Below, piece after piece: positions 1 to 7,294 of a stretch of DNA of 18,369 bases (the first letter of the stretch is position 1; each line of letters starts with the position of its first letter). The notes beneath the pieces were generated by a model that was not told the origin of the DNA, made no database searches, and worked only from the letters and a program-made list of their open reading frames with translations. A program made the position numbers and the translations under genes. Origin of the DNA: Balneolaceae bacterium (GTDB taxonomy: Bacteria > Bacteroidota > Rhodothermia > Balneolales > Balneolaceae); assembly GCA_021767245.1 (NCBI GenBank), contig JAASTO010000030.1, forward strand, positions 1 through 18,369, written 5' to 3'.

Positions 1-27
1 GGAGAAAAATCGATTTGATACAATACC

Positions 28-1368
28 ATGTTTGAAGATCTGTCCTCAAAATTAGATAAAGCATTTCAATCCCTTAAAGGGGAAGCTCGCATCACGGATG
101 TGAATATAGCGGAGACTGTCCGTGAAATTCGCCGTGCCCTGCTGGATGCTGACGTTAATTATGAGGTTGCCCGCCAGTTTACGGAAGATGTAAAAGAGCA
201 GGTGCTCGGTTCTGATGTACTCACCAGTGTTAATCCCGGCCAACAGTTCACGAAGATCGTGCACGACAAGCTGGTTGAAACATTCGGTGGTGAGAAGGCC
301 GATATTGCACTCGCTCAAACCCCACCTACTGTTATTCTTATAGCCGGACTTCAGGGTTCGGGTAAAACAACCTTTACCGGTAAGTTAGCCCGACACTTAA
401 AGCAGGAGCATAAAAGGAATCCTCTTCTTGCTGCCGCCGATGTTTATCGCCCTGCCGCTGTTGACCAGCTTAAGACACTCGCTTCTCAAATTGATGTTCC
501 GGTGTATTCCATCGAGCAGAAAGATGCCGTTCGCGTTGCCAAAGAGGCTGTTTCCATGGCCAAAAGTCTGGCACTCGACACGGTTATTATTGATACCGCG
601 GGTCGTTTACATGTAGATGAGGATATGATGAACGAGGTTGCGGAGATCAAGAAGGCCGTAAATCCTCATGAGATCCTGTTTGTGGTCGATTCCATGACCG
701 GACAGGATGCTGTTAATACAGCCAAAGAATTCAACGAACGTATTGATTTCGACGGTGTGGTTCTTACCAAACTGGATGGTGATACCCGTGGTGGTGCTGC
801 CCTCTCCATTAAATCCGTTGTCAACAAGCCTATCAAATTTGTGAGTACCGGTGAAAAACTGGATGCTCTCTCTCCTTTTTACCCTGACCGAATGGCTCAG
901 CGTATTCTGGGTATGGGTGATGTGGTTTCGTTTGTTGAAAAAGCTCAAAAAGAATTTGACGAGAAAGAAGCTGAAAAACTTCAAAAGAAAATACGATCGG
1001 ATAAATTCGATCTGAATGACTTTCTCGAGCAAATTCAGAAGATCAAGAAAATGGGAGATTTCTCTGATCTCGTTAATATGATACCCGGCGCCAGCAAAGC
1101 ATTGGATGATGCAGAAATCGATGACGATGCGTTCAAACCGATTGAAGCTATAATCTTATCAATGACGCCGGAGGAGCGTCAGAATCCCGAGCTATTAAAT
1201 GGAAGTCGAAGACGACGAATAGCCCAAGGTTCTGGCACCACAGTTCGTGAGATCAATCAACTCATGAAGCAGTTCGATCAAATGAAAAGTATGATGAAGA
1301 CCATGTCAAAAATGGGTAAAGCCGGACGTGCGCTTCAAGGACTGAAAAATCTGCCTATCGGCCGATAA
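28..1368 (+). CDS. ffh: Signal recognition particle protein Ffh (SRP54 GTPase)
   Basis: Ffh binds the signal sequence of nascent membrane and secreted proteins together with 4.5S RNA and delivers the ribosome to the receptor FtsY by a paired GTPase cycle in the cytosol and at the inner membrane. The 446-residue product shows the full family layout. An N-terminal helical bundle starts MFEDLSSKLDKAF. The GTPase domain has P-loop GLQGSGKTT at residues 107-115, DTAGR at 189-193 and TKLDGDTRGG from 247. The methionine-rich M domain carries the SRP RNA-binding stretch GSRRRRIAQGSG near 392 and then MKQFDQMKSMMK. Length is normal and the gene is complete. It leads the run ffh-rpsP-rimM-trmD-rplS, an arrangement common in bacteria, with 37 nt before rpsP. 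The start ATG lacks a clear Shine-Dalgarno site. Only 27 nt of upstream DNA are visible, so its promoter lies outside the window. Confidence 0.98.
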   Translation: MFEDLSSKLDKAFQSLKGEARITDVNIAETVREIRRALLDADVNYEVARQFTEDVKEQVLGSDVLTSVNPGQQFTKIVHDKLVETFGGEKADIALAQTPPTVILIAGLQGSGKTTFTGKLARHLKQEHKRNPLLAAADVYRPAAVDQLKTLASQIDVPVYSIEQKDAVRVAKEAVSMAKSLALDTVIIDTAGRLHVDEDMMNEVAEIKKAVNPHEILFVVDSMTGQDAVNTAKEFNERIDFDGVVLTKLDGDTRGGAALSIKSVVNKPIKFVSTGEKLDALSPFYPDRMAQRILGMGDVVSFVEKAQKEFDEKEAEKLQKKIRSDKFDLNDFLEQIQKIKKMGDFSDLVNMIPGASKALDDAEIDDDAFKPIEAIILSMTPEERQNPELLNGSRRRRIAQGSGTTVREINQLMKQFDQMKSMMKTMSKMGKAGRALQGLKNLPIGR

Positions 1369-1405
1369 GAACTTATAACTTAAACACACATAGTGGAGAA
1401 CAGCA

Positions 1406-2377
1406 TTGTTAAGAATCAGATTACAACGCAAAGGACGTAAGAAACGCCCAATCTGGCATATCGTAGTTGCAGAGCGACATGAAGCACGCGATGGCCGTAT
1501 TGTTGAGCGTGTGGGACGTTATGACAACGTTACCGAGAAAAAAGAAGTGATCTTAAATGAAGATCGTATTCTGTATTGGTTAGACACCGGTGCACAACCA
1601 ACCGACACCGTACGCAAAATTCTTCGCAGAGAAGGCATTCTGTACAAGCGTCACCTCATGAACTGGGGCAAGAGCGAAGAAGAAATTGAAGCGGCCATGT
1701 CAGAATGGAGAGAATACCGCGATTCCAAAAAAGAAGACGCTGCCAGCCGTAAAGAAGACCACAAGGCCGTTCTAGCTGCAGAAGAAAAAGAATACAAAAA
1801 ACAGATCCAGGAAAAATCCAAGCAGGCTGCTGCTGAAGTAAAAGCTGAAAAAGCGGCCGGCGAACTGGAAAAAGAAGAAGGACCTAAGTCTGACGCCGAC
1901 AAAATTGAAGAAGCTCTTAAAAAAGCCGAGTCAAAAAGCGCTGAGGAGTCTGTAGAAGAAACAGCAGAAGTTGAAGAAAAAGCAGCTGAAGAAACTCAGA
2001 ACGAATCTGCTGAGACCCCGGTAGCTGAAGCGGAAACCGCTGAAGAAGAAGCCACCGAAGAAGATGCAGAACCTGAAGCAGCTGATGCCAAAGAGGCCGC
2101 CGAAGCCGTAGAAGAGAATATCGCTGAGGCAGACGAAGAGCCTGCTGTTGAAGAAGCTGAGGAAGAAACCAAAGACGAAGCTCCTGAAGAAGAGGAAGCT
2201 GACGAGAAGGAAGACAAAAATGAAGAAACTTCCGGACAGGTTTCAACCGAGATGACTGCCAAAGAGGCCATCGATCATATCAATGATACCGATCTGGAAG
2301 ACCTCAAAGGATTTGTACCCGACGATGAAGACCGTGTTACGGTTCAGCGTGCCTGGGAAAGTAAACAAGAAGGATAA
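1406..2377 (+). CDS. rpsP: 30S ribosomal protein S16 with long acidic C-terminal extension
   Basis: Residues 1 to about 85 are a standard S16, beginning MLRIRLQRKGRKKRPIWHIV and continuing to the ILYWLDTGAQPTDTV region; S16 binds 16S rRNA and stabilises the 30S body. The protein is 323 residues, against 80-90 in most bacteria and roughly 180 in many Bacteroidota. The extra part is a charged, probably helical stretch (about 90-150), then a Glu/Ala/Asp-rich low-complexity tract (about 150-275), then a compact end of about 38 residues that looks folded (AKEAIDHIND, DLKGFVPDDEDRVTVQRAWE). The start is TTG at 1406: it gives the expected N-terminus, a GGAG sits at 1395-1398 with seven-base spacing, and no ATG fits. 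No frameshift was seen, so the tail is translated. rimM follows 18 nt downstream. The role of the tail is unknown. Confidence 0.95.
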   Translation: MLRIRLQRKGRKKRPIWHIVVAERHEARDGRIVERVGRYDNVTEKKEVILNEDRILYWLDTGAQPTDTVRKILRREGILYKRHLMNWGKSEEEIEAAMSEWREYRDSKKEDAASRKEDHKAVLAAEEKEYKKQIQEKSKQAAAEVKAEKAAGELEKEEGPKSDADKIEEALKKAESKSAEESVEETAEVEEKAAEETQNESAETPVAEAETAEEEATEEDAEPEAADAKEAAEAVEENIAEADEEPAVEEAEEETKDEAPEEEEADEKEDKNEETSGQVSTEMTAKEAIDHINDTDLEDLKGFVPDDEDRVTVQRAWESKQEG

Positions 2378-2395
2378 TTAAACGATCCGGCGCCT

Positions 2396-2935
2396 ATGAA
2401 TCGGGACGCCACTACACCGGGTTTTATACAGGTGGGGCATGTTGAACGCTCCCATGGACTCGAAGGCAACCTCAGGGTTTTCTTTGATGTCGATGATCCT
2501 GCTAAAGTTGAAGACCTGACCCTGGTGTACTTGCGAAACGATCGGGGCGATTTTATCCCTGCCCGCATTACAGATTTACGGGTTGAAGGGAAGAGAAATC
2601 AATTTTCGTTCTTTGTACAATTTGACCATATCGCTGATCGCACAGCCGCAGAGGCACTGAAAGGCAAAGGCATCTTTCTGGAAGCAGAACACGCCGATAC
2701 CCTCTCAGATGATGATGCTCAAGCCGATGACACCCTCATTGATCATGAAGTATTCGATGACCGGGATGAATCGCTTGGCCTGGTGATCGATGTAATGGAG
2801 AATCCGGCTCACCCCATATTGGTGGTAGCAACTACCTCGGGCAGCCGGCTCATACCTTATATCGAACACTTTGTGCGAGACACCCGCGATGGAAACATCT
2901 ATTGCCAGAATCTGGATGAACTGGAAGGCGTCTGA
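2396..2935 (+). CDS. rimM: Ribosome maturation factor RimM
   Basis: RimM is an assembly factor for the 30S head that binds S19 and helps late 16S rRNA maturation. The 179-residue product has the two expected parts: an N-terminal RimM barrel (about 8-95, beginning QVGHVERSHGLEGNLRV, with the family's typical G-x-x-G-L-x-G-pattern) and a C-terminal PRC-type barrel (about 115-175, including ESLGLVIDVMENPAHPILVV and LIPYIEHFV). The linker near residues 98-112 is rich in Asp. It lies between rpsP and trmD, its usual place, and its TGA stop ends one base before the trmD start, which suggests translational coupling. Length is normal. Confidence 0.96.
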   Translation: MNRDATTPGFIQVGHVERSHGLEGNLRVFFDVDDPAKVEDLTLVYLRNDRGDFIPARITDLRVEGKRNQFSFFVQFDHIADRTAAEALKGKGIFLEAEHADTLSDDDAQADDTLIDHEVFDDRDESLGLVIDVMENPAHPILVVATTSGSRLIPYIEHFVRDTRDGNIYCQNLDELEGV

Positions 2936-2936
2936 T

Positions 2937-3632
2937 ATGATGAGAATCGATATCATATCCGCTGTACCGGCACTGCTTGAAAGTCCGCTTAACCACAGTA
3001 TTGTGAAACGGGCTATCGATAAAGAACTGGTGGAGATCCATGTGCATGACCTTCGGGACTATACTGAGGACAAGCACAAAAAAATAGATGACTATCCATA
3101 TGGCGGGGAGCCCGGAATGGTGCTTACACCGCAGCCAATATTCAGTTGCATAGAGAAGCTCCGGTCTGAACGTGAGTATGACGAGATCATATTTACAGCA
3201 CCCGATGGCGATGTTTTTGAGCAAGGAGATGCCAACGCGCTGTCTCTCAAACAAAACATCATTATCTTGTGCGGGCATTACAAAGGTGTTGATCAGCGTG
3301 TGAGAGATGAATTGATCACCAGAGAATTTTCCATTGGTGATTATGTGCTTTCGGGAGGTGAGATCCCGGCTTTGGCTATCACTGATGCTGTGGTCCGACT
3401 TCTTCCCGGTGTGTTGGGAGATGCGGGAAGCGCACTGAATGATTCATTTCAGGATGGATTGCTGGAAGCGCCGGTCTATACCCGGCCTTCTGAATTCAAA
3501 GGGTTGAAAGTACCCGATGTACTCCTTTCAGGCGACCACCAAAAAGTGGTTGAATGGAAGCACGAGCAATCCCTCAAAAGGACCAAAGAACGAAGAGAAG
3601 ATCTGTACAACAAATTTAAGAAAGAACATTAA
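2937..3632 (+). CDS. trmD: tRNA (guanine-N1)-methyltransferase TrmD
   Basis: TrmD methylates G37 next to the anticodon of certain tRNAs using S-adenosylmethionine, which prevents +1 frameshifting. It is a SPOUT-class enzyme with a C-terminal trefoil knot. Visible signatures are YGGEPGMVLTPQPI, the CGHYKGVDQRV stretch (CGRYEGIDERV in many homologues) and the knot segment GDYVLSGGEIPALAITDAV. The open frame runs back to 2871 inside rimM, but the start at 2937 (or 2940, two ATG codons in a row) is preferred. It gives the family N-terminus MRIDIISAVP, and GGAAGG at 2923-2928 has proper spacing. That makes a 231-residue protein of normal length. The start follows the rimM stop by one base, so the pair is probably translationally coupled. 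Confidence 0.97.
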   Translation: MMRIDIISAVPALLESPLNHSIVKRAIDKELVEIHVHDLRDYTEDKHKKIDDYPYGGEPGMVLTPQPIFSCIEKLRSEREYDEIIFTAPDGDVFEQGDANALSLKQNIIILCGHYKGVDQRVRDELITREFSIGDYVLSGGEIPALAITDAVVRLLPGVLGDAGSALNDSFQDGLLEAPVYTRPSEFKGLKVPDVLLSGDHQKVVEWKHEQSLKRTKERREDLYNKFKKEH

Positions 3633-3638
3633 TAACTG

Positions 3639-3659
3639 AACCTCCGATGGTTGGAGGTT
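3639..3659 (+). promoter_or_regulatory. Hairpin in the trmD-rplS spacer, possible L19 leader element
   Basis: A perfect 7-bp stem (AACCTCC at 3639-3645, GGAGGTT at 3653-3659) closes a seven-base loop seven bases after the trmD stop and 14 bases before the rplS start. No U-run follows, so it is not a usual terminator. The 3' arm contains a GGAGG, but it is about 16 nt from the ATG, further than a normal Shine-Dalgarno site. Ribosomal protein L19 leader RNAs are known in this position in Flavobacteria and Firmicutes. Whether this one binds L19 is inference. Confidence 0.4.
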
Positions 3660-3673
3660 AAAAATCAGAGATC

Positions 3674-4024
3674 ATGGATAAGCTAAAACTTGTAGAGCAA
3701 AGCCTAATAAACGAGGATGTTCCTCATTTTACTGCAGGCGACACGGTTAATGTACACTACCGTGTGCGTGAGGGTGAGAAAGAACGTATTCAGCAGTATG
3801 AAGGCGTTGTACTTTCTGAGCGTGGAAGCGGGCCAAACAAAACGTTCACTGTGCGTAAGATCAGCAGTAACGTAGGTGTTGAGCGTGTTTTCCCACTGAA
3901 TTCCCCGTTCATTGCAAAGATCGATGTGAAAAAGAAAGGTAAGGTAAGACGTTCAAAACTATTCTATCTGAGAGACCTGCGCGGTAAAGCAGCCCGTATC
4001 AAGGATAAAGAAGTACAGAAGTAA
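3674..4024 (+). CDS. rplS: 50S ribosomal protein L19
   Basis: L19 lies at the interface of the 50S and 30S subunits and contacts 23S and 16S rRNA. The 116-residue product matches the family in length and sequence: FTAGDTVNVHYRVREGEKERIQQYEGVVLSERG at about residues 20-52, then GVERVFPLNSPFIAKIDV, then KVRRSKLFYLRDLRGKAARIK. The ATG at 3674 is preceded by a weak AGAG. It is the last gene of the ffh-rplS run. A hairpin followed by a T-rich stretch at 4065-4116 probably ends the transcript before adk. Confidence 0.97.
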   Translation: MDKLKLVEQSLINEDVPHFTAGDTVNVHYRVREGEKERIQQYEGVVLSERGSGPNKTFTVRKISSNVGVERVFPLNSPFIAKIDVKKKGKVRRSKLFYLRDLRGKAARIKDKEVQK

Positions 4025-4064
4025 TCGTACCGGTTACCCTGTTCTGACACCCTTATTTATTTAC

Positions 4065-4116
4065 AGCGATCTCATAGTTTCAATTTTGAGGCTTAAGAGG
4101 TCGCTATTTTCTCTTT
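4065..4116 (+). terminator. Probable terminator after rplS
   Basis: AGCGATCTC (4065-4073) pairs with GAGGTCGCT (4097-4105), nine pairs with one G-U, around a 23-base loop. The run ATTTTCTCTTT follows. Stem and T-rich tail fit an intrinsic terminator, though the loop is long. Confidence 0.5.
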
Positions 4117-4140
4117 ATCAGGTAATTTGATGCCTGATAA
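4115..4140 (+). repeat. Perfect inverted repeat in the adk leader
   Basis: TTATCAGG (4115-4122) and CCTGATAA (4133-4140) form a perfect 8-bp stem with a ten-base loop, 38 nt before the adk start. No T-run follows. It may be a 5' leader hairpin or an operator; the sequence does not decide between them. Confidence 0.4.
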
Positions 4141-4178
4141 TCCAAGCACGATCTAAATCAGAAAACACACATTTTCTC

Positions 4179-4733
4179 ATGAACATCATTTTATTCGGAC
4201 CTCCCGGTGCAGGTAAAGGAACGCAAGCCAAGAAATTGCAGGATGAATTCAATATTCCTCAATTATCAACCGGTGATATTTTCCGTTCAGCCATAAAAAA
4301 TGAAACACCACTTGGTGTGAAAGTGAAGTCGATCTTAGACAATGGCGAACTGGTTCCGGATGAAACGGTTGTGGATCTTGTGGCAGATGAACTGTCGAAA
4401 GAGAAGTATCAGGATGGATATATCCTTGATGGTTTTCCAAGAACCGTGGCACAGGCTGAGGCCTTTGATCAGTATCTTGAAAGCCACAATGACGCACTCG
4501 ATGCCTTTATTTCACTCTCGGTTCCTGAAGAGGAATTAGTGAAACGGATACTTTCAAGAGGAGAAGGACGGTCTGACGATACAGAAGAGAAAGTAAAAAC
4601 AAGACTCGAGGTTTACCAAAAGGAAACCAAGCCGGTTCTGGATCATTATCAAAAACAGGATAAAGTTCAGGAAGTGAACGGACTTGGCAATATTGATGAG
4701 ATCTTCAATCGTATTAAAGAAGCACTGAAGTAA
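4179..4733 (+). CDS. adk: Adenylate kinase, short-LID form
   Basis: The enzyme interconverts ATP + AMP and 2 ADP in the cytosol. The 184-residue product starts with P-loop GPPGAGKGT at about residues 7-15, has the AMP-binding STGDIFR stretch near 30 and the DGFPR motif at 84-88. The LID is the short type: SRGEGRSDDTEEK replaces the longer, often zinc-binding, segment found in adenylate kinases of about 215 residues. It is a separate unit from the rplS operon, set apart by a 154-nt spacer with two hairpins, and is followed by a strong terminator. The start ATG at 4179 is exactly where the family begins (MNIILFGPPG). Confidence 0.97.
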   Translation: MNIILFGPPGAGKGTQAKKLQDEFNIPQLSTGDIFRSAIKNETPLGVKVKSILDNGELVPDETVVDLVADELSKEKYQDGYILDGFPRTVAQAEAFDQYLESHNDALDAFISLSVPEEELVKRILSRGEGRSDDTEEKVKTRLEVYQKETKPVLDHYQKQDKVQEVNGLGNIDEIFNRIKEALK

Positions 4734-4761
4734 ACCTCACACACAGTCGCTGATTATTTTT

Positions 4762-4801
4762 AAAAGCCCTGTACATATTGAATGTGCAGGGCTTTTGTAT
4801 T
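4762..4801 (+). terminator. Intrinsic terminator after adk
   Basis: AAAAGCCCTG (4762-4771) pairs with CAGGGCTTTT (4787-4796), extended inward by UACA/UGUG with one G-U. The right arm runs into TTTTGTATTTTT. The A-run on the left means it may also work on the other strand. Confidence 0.9.
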
Positions 4802-4872
4802 TTTGAACGAATCCTACCCATTTTCGTGTATATTAGAGTGCGTCAATTCATTTAATCCAACCGAAAGAACAT

Positions 4873-5610
4873 ATGACCAGCTATACCGGAATGCGACTGA
4901 TCGTTTATGGAACTATACTTGCCATCCTTGGTGCACTTTCGGTGTTACTATCCGGTTATGGTTATCAGTGGGGATGGTGGTCGTTTGGTTTTGGATTCAG
5001 CGTTATTCCATGGGGAACCGGAGCGGCTGTTTTAGGCGGCATTATTTCCGGAATCGGGTTTTTCAGGATCCCGGACCGTACTAAAAACCAAACCATCCTC
5101 GGGGCTATTGGCATTGGCCTCGCACTGATTGCTCTTACCAATATTGGTTATTGGTATATGGAGGTTCAAAAAGGATACCCGCCAATACATGACATTACCA
5201 CCGATTTACAGGATCCTCCCCAATTTAAGGCGATCGTCCCATTGCGGGCGGATGCCCCCAATCCATCTGAATACATACGAGACAACGGCACACCTGAATC
5301 ACAACGTTCTTTTTACGGAGAGATCGAGCCTATAATCGTAAACATGTCTTATGATGAGGCTTTCGAACGAGCCTTGGAAACCGTCAATGAACTATCCTGG
5401 ACGCTTGTGGATGAAGATAAAGAAGAGGGACGAATTGAGGCTTATGAAAAATTAGCCTGGTATGGATTTATTGATGATGTAGTTATCCGAGTGGACACCA
5501 CTGAAGCGGGGGCCGAAATTGATATCCGGTCGAAATCACGTATTGGCCGTGGCGACCTTGGAGTTAATGCCAAACGGATCAGGGCTTACAAAAAAGCATT
5601 CCATAATTAA
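4873..5610 (+). CDS. Membrane protein with C-terminal DUF1499 domain
   Basis: The 245-residue product has an N-terminal membrane part with about three hydrophobic segments (roughly residues 8-27, 33-58 and 73-95) and a soluble part from about 110 on that matches DUF1499: the PPQFKAIVPLR region, IEPIIVNMSYDEAFERALE, then WYGFIDDVVIRVDTTEAGAEIDIRSKSRIGRGDLGVNAKRI read in pieces at about 195-238. DUF1499 has no agreed biochemical role, so none is given here. The ATG at 4873 gives a short cytosolic N-terminus before the first membrane segment. Its last four bases overlap the end of the convergent ATP-grasp gene, and no terminator was found between the two. Confidence 0.85.
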   Translation: MTSYTGMRLIVYGTILAILGALSVLLSGYGYQWGWWSFGFGFSVIPWGTGAAVLGGIISGIGFFRIPDRTKNQTILGAIGIGLALIALTNIGYWYMEVQKGYPPIHDITTDLQDPPQFKAIVPLRADAPNPSEYIRDNGTPESQRSFYGEIEPIIVNMSYDEAFERALETVNELSWTLVDEDKEEGRIEAYEKLAWYGFIDDVVIRVDTTEAGAEIDIRSKSRIGRGDLGVNAKRIRAYKKAFHN

Positions 5611-6518
5611 TCACCCTTTTTTTCGAGTTGAGCTAACACCGCCTCCGCCATCAAGTCGGCTGATTCCGGTTTAAACCTGAACCATAACTCCGGCTCAATA
5701 AGCTCCAGTTCAGAAACTGCCAGATTCCCATCATTGTCTTTCATGATATCTACCCGGGCATAAGCCGGTTGTTCAGGGCAGGCTTTTACGGCTTGTAAAG
5801 CAAGTTCGATCTCTTCCCCGGTGGCTTCATGTTCTTGAACCGTACCTCCAAAATCATCCTGAACCCTAAAATCTCCCTCTTTGGCTTTCTTGAGAATGGC
5901 ATGACTGTAAACTCCTCCAAACACCATCAATGAGATCTCACCCTCATCTGGAATGGAATACTGAAAAGGCTGTAGCATAAAATCTTCCTGTTCCATAAGG
6001 GGTTTCAGGTGTTCCTCCACTTCACTCATGTTTCTTTCGGTGATCTGAAAGGTGTGCCGTGCAGCCCCCCCTATAGCCGGCTTCACTACCGTGTGATTCC
6101 ATCCCGTTAGATCATGAAGCTCACTCAGTGATAGTAAAGATAGACGCGGAATGAACCGGGTTGGAATGATGGGCACACCTTTTTTACCCAGATCTCCCAG
6201 ATAATGCTTATCAATATTCCAATTCAGGATATCTATGGAATTGATGAATTGGGTGTGCTCAGAAATGTTTTGAACCCACCCGTAAAACTCTGCAAACCGA
6301 TCAAAGTAATCCCAATTCGTTCGAAACAATACGGATGAAGTTTCTTTCCAGTCAAATTCGGGATCTGACCAGGACCTTCTTCCAACACTTAAGCCCTTCT
6401 TTTCCAGGGCAGCCTTCACCAGTCCGTCTTCGGTTAGAATATTCTGTACATACTGATCCGCCTCTTTAGGGGCCACGTATCTTGAATCCGTCAAGACGAT
6501 CACATCATATTTTGCCAT
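5607..6518 (-). CDS. ATP-grasp ligase, RimK/glutathione-synthetase-like
   Basis: ATP-grasp ligases join a carboxylate to an amine or thiol through an acyl-phosphate. The 303-residue product carries the central ATP-grasp core: TVVKPAIGGAAR at about 143-154 is the lysine-plus-glycine-loop strand, EISLMVFGGVYSHAILKKA near 205-222 follows, and the C-terminal metal-binding strand reads ELELIEPELWFR near 270-282. The pattern resembles the DcsG (cycloserine cyclo-ligase)-like and RimK-like branch, but no cycloserine genes are near, so the substrate is unknown. The ATG at 6518 gives MAKYDVIVLTDSRYV, a normal first strand. The gene stands alone on its strand, convergent with the DUF1499 gene and divergent from the secreted protein at 6659. 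Confidence 0.8.
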   Translation of the reverse strand: MAKYDVIVLTDSRYVAPKEADQYVQNILTEDGLVKAALEKKGLSVGRRSWSDPEFDWKETSSVLFRTNWDYFDRFAEFYGWVQNISEHTQFINSIDILNWNIDKHYLGDLGKKGVPIIPTRFIPRLSLLSLSELHDLTGWNHTVVKPAIGGAARHTFQITERNMSEVEEHLKPLMEQEDFMLQPFQYSIPDEGEISLMVFGGVYSHAILKKAKEGDFRVQDDFGGTVQEHEATGEEIELALQAVKACPEQPAYARVDIMKDNDGNLAVSELELIEPELWFRFKPESADLMAEAVLAQLEKKGD

Positions 6519-6567
6519 AGCATCTCATTAACTGCCAACATTTGTCATTTTCTAAAGAACGAGATAC

Positions 6568-6575
6568 CAAATCTA
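6568..6575 (-). promoter_or_regulatory. Bacteroidota-type -7 box upstream of the ATP-grasp gene
   Basis: On the - strand this reads TAGATTTG, an exact TANNTTTG match, 49 nt before the ATG at 6518. No clear TTTG -33 element was found at the expected distance, so this rests on the -7 box and position. Confidence 0.45.
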
Positions 6576-6658
6576 AAATCCAATACCTCTATTTCCTATT
6601 ATTTTAGCGTTAAATTGTTTTTATTGGAAAAAAGGTTTTTCACAAATAGAGGTCACTT

Positions 6659-7285
6659 ATGCGAATTCTCCTGATCATTTTATTCACACTACTCGCCTTG
6701 TCTTTTTTACAGGCACAAACCATCGATACCTCAGAACTGAATAAGCTTCAGAACGGGGAATATTCCATTGCGGAAGGTCAGCTTCAGGTTCTGTTTTCCG
6801 ATACCACCACAAGGGCCTTTGCGCTTCAGGAAATGCAAAAAATGGGTGTAGAAGTTAAAAGTACCGATTTTAATAGCATTTTGATGATCATTGAGAATCA
6901 CCCTGAAAAGGAACACATACGATCCATTCAAAAGGATGAGTCCGTATTTCTGGTACTTAATGAAGCCTCCTACGTCAATTCCGGTGAGGATCTCATGAGC
7001 ACGGAAAAGAGTATCATGGAAAGAAATATTGACCCTGAAACCGTCAGCGATTTTAAGTTCAAAGATGAGTATAAAGCGGTGATGGTGTATCTCAAAGAGA
7101 CCGCCACCATGAAGGACGCCAACCGGATCATGGACCGGCATCCGGACCTAAAATTTCGCGTTTTATTTGAACCAAGAAGGTCTGCTGTTATTCAAACCGA
7201 TCCTGATAAAGAGGATCACATCATCACTCTTCTCGAAAGCAAACCATACGTAAAAAGTGTGGCTTATATAGGTGTTTTAGAATAA
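6659..7285 (+). CDS. Secreted protein of unknown function with two similar alpha/beta halves
   Basis: The 208-residue product begins with a clear Sec signal peptide (MRILLIILFTLLALSFLQAQ; cleavage probably after AQ near residue 20). No lipobox cysteine is present, so it is likely periplasmic or exported. I do not recognise the family. The mature part looks like two related halves of about 65-70 residues, near 38-103 and 138-208. Each has strand (LQVLFSD / KAVMVYLKE), helix (FALQEMQKMG / MKDANRIMDRH), two strands (STDFNSILMIIEN / LFEPRRSAVIQT) and a second helix ending in a strand (IRSIQKDESVFLVLN / ITLLESKPYVKSVAYIG). This order fits ferredoxin-like domains such as protease propeptides, but no protease is adjacent. 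It converges on the DUF72 gene with a nine-base gap. Confidence 0.75.
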   Translation: MRILLIILFTLLALSFLQAQTIDTSELNKLQNGEYSIAEGQLQVLFSDTTTRAFALQEMQKMGVEVKSTDFNSILMIIENHPEKEHIRSIQKDESVFLVLNEASYVNSGEDLMSTEKSIMERNIDPETVSDFKFKDEYKAVMVYLKETATMKDANRIMDRHPDLKFRVLFEPRRSAVIQTDPDKEDHIITLLESKPYVKSVAYIGVLE

Positions 7286-7294
7286 ATCTTCGCT

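Noticed and set aside
607..1032. A 141-codon - strand frame opposite ffh.
   Set aside because: It is Phe-rich low-complexity sequence arising from Lys/Glu codons of Ffh; there is no independent support.
1917..2271. Two long - strand frames opposite the acidic tail of rpsP, one Leu-rich and one Ser/Ala-rich.
   Set aside because: They are mirror translations of GAA/GAG/GCT-rich codons in the S16 tail. Their composition is fully explained by that, and they have no start signals.
2871..2936. Upstream extension of the trmD frame to an ATG inside rimM.
   Set aside because: The extra 22 residues do not match TrmD proteins. The start at 2937 has a good GGAAGG and gives the family N-terminus.
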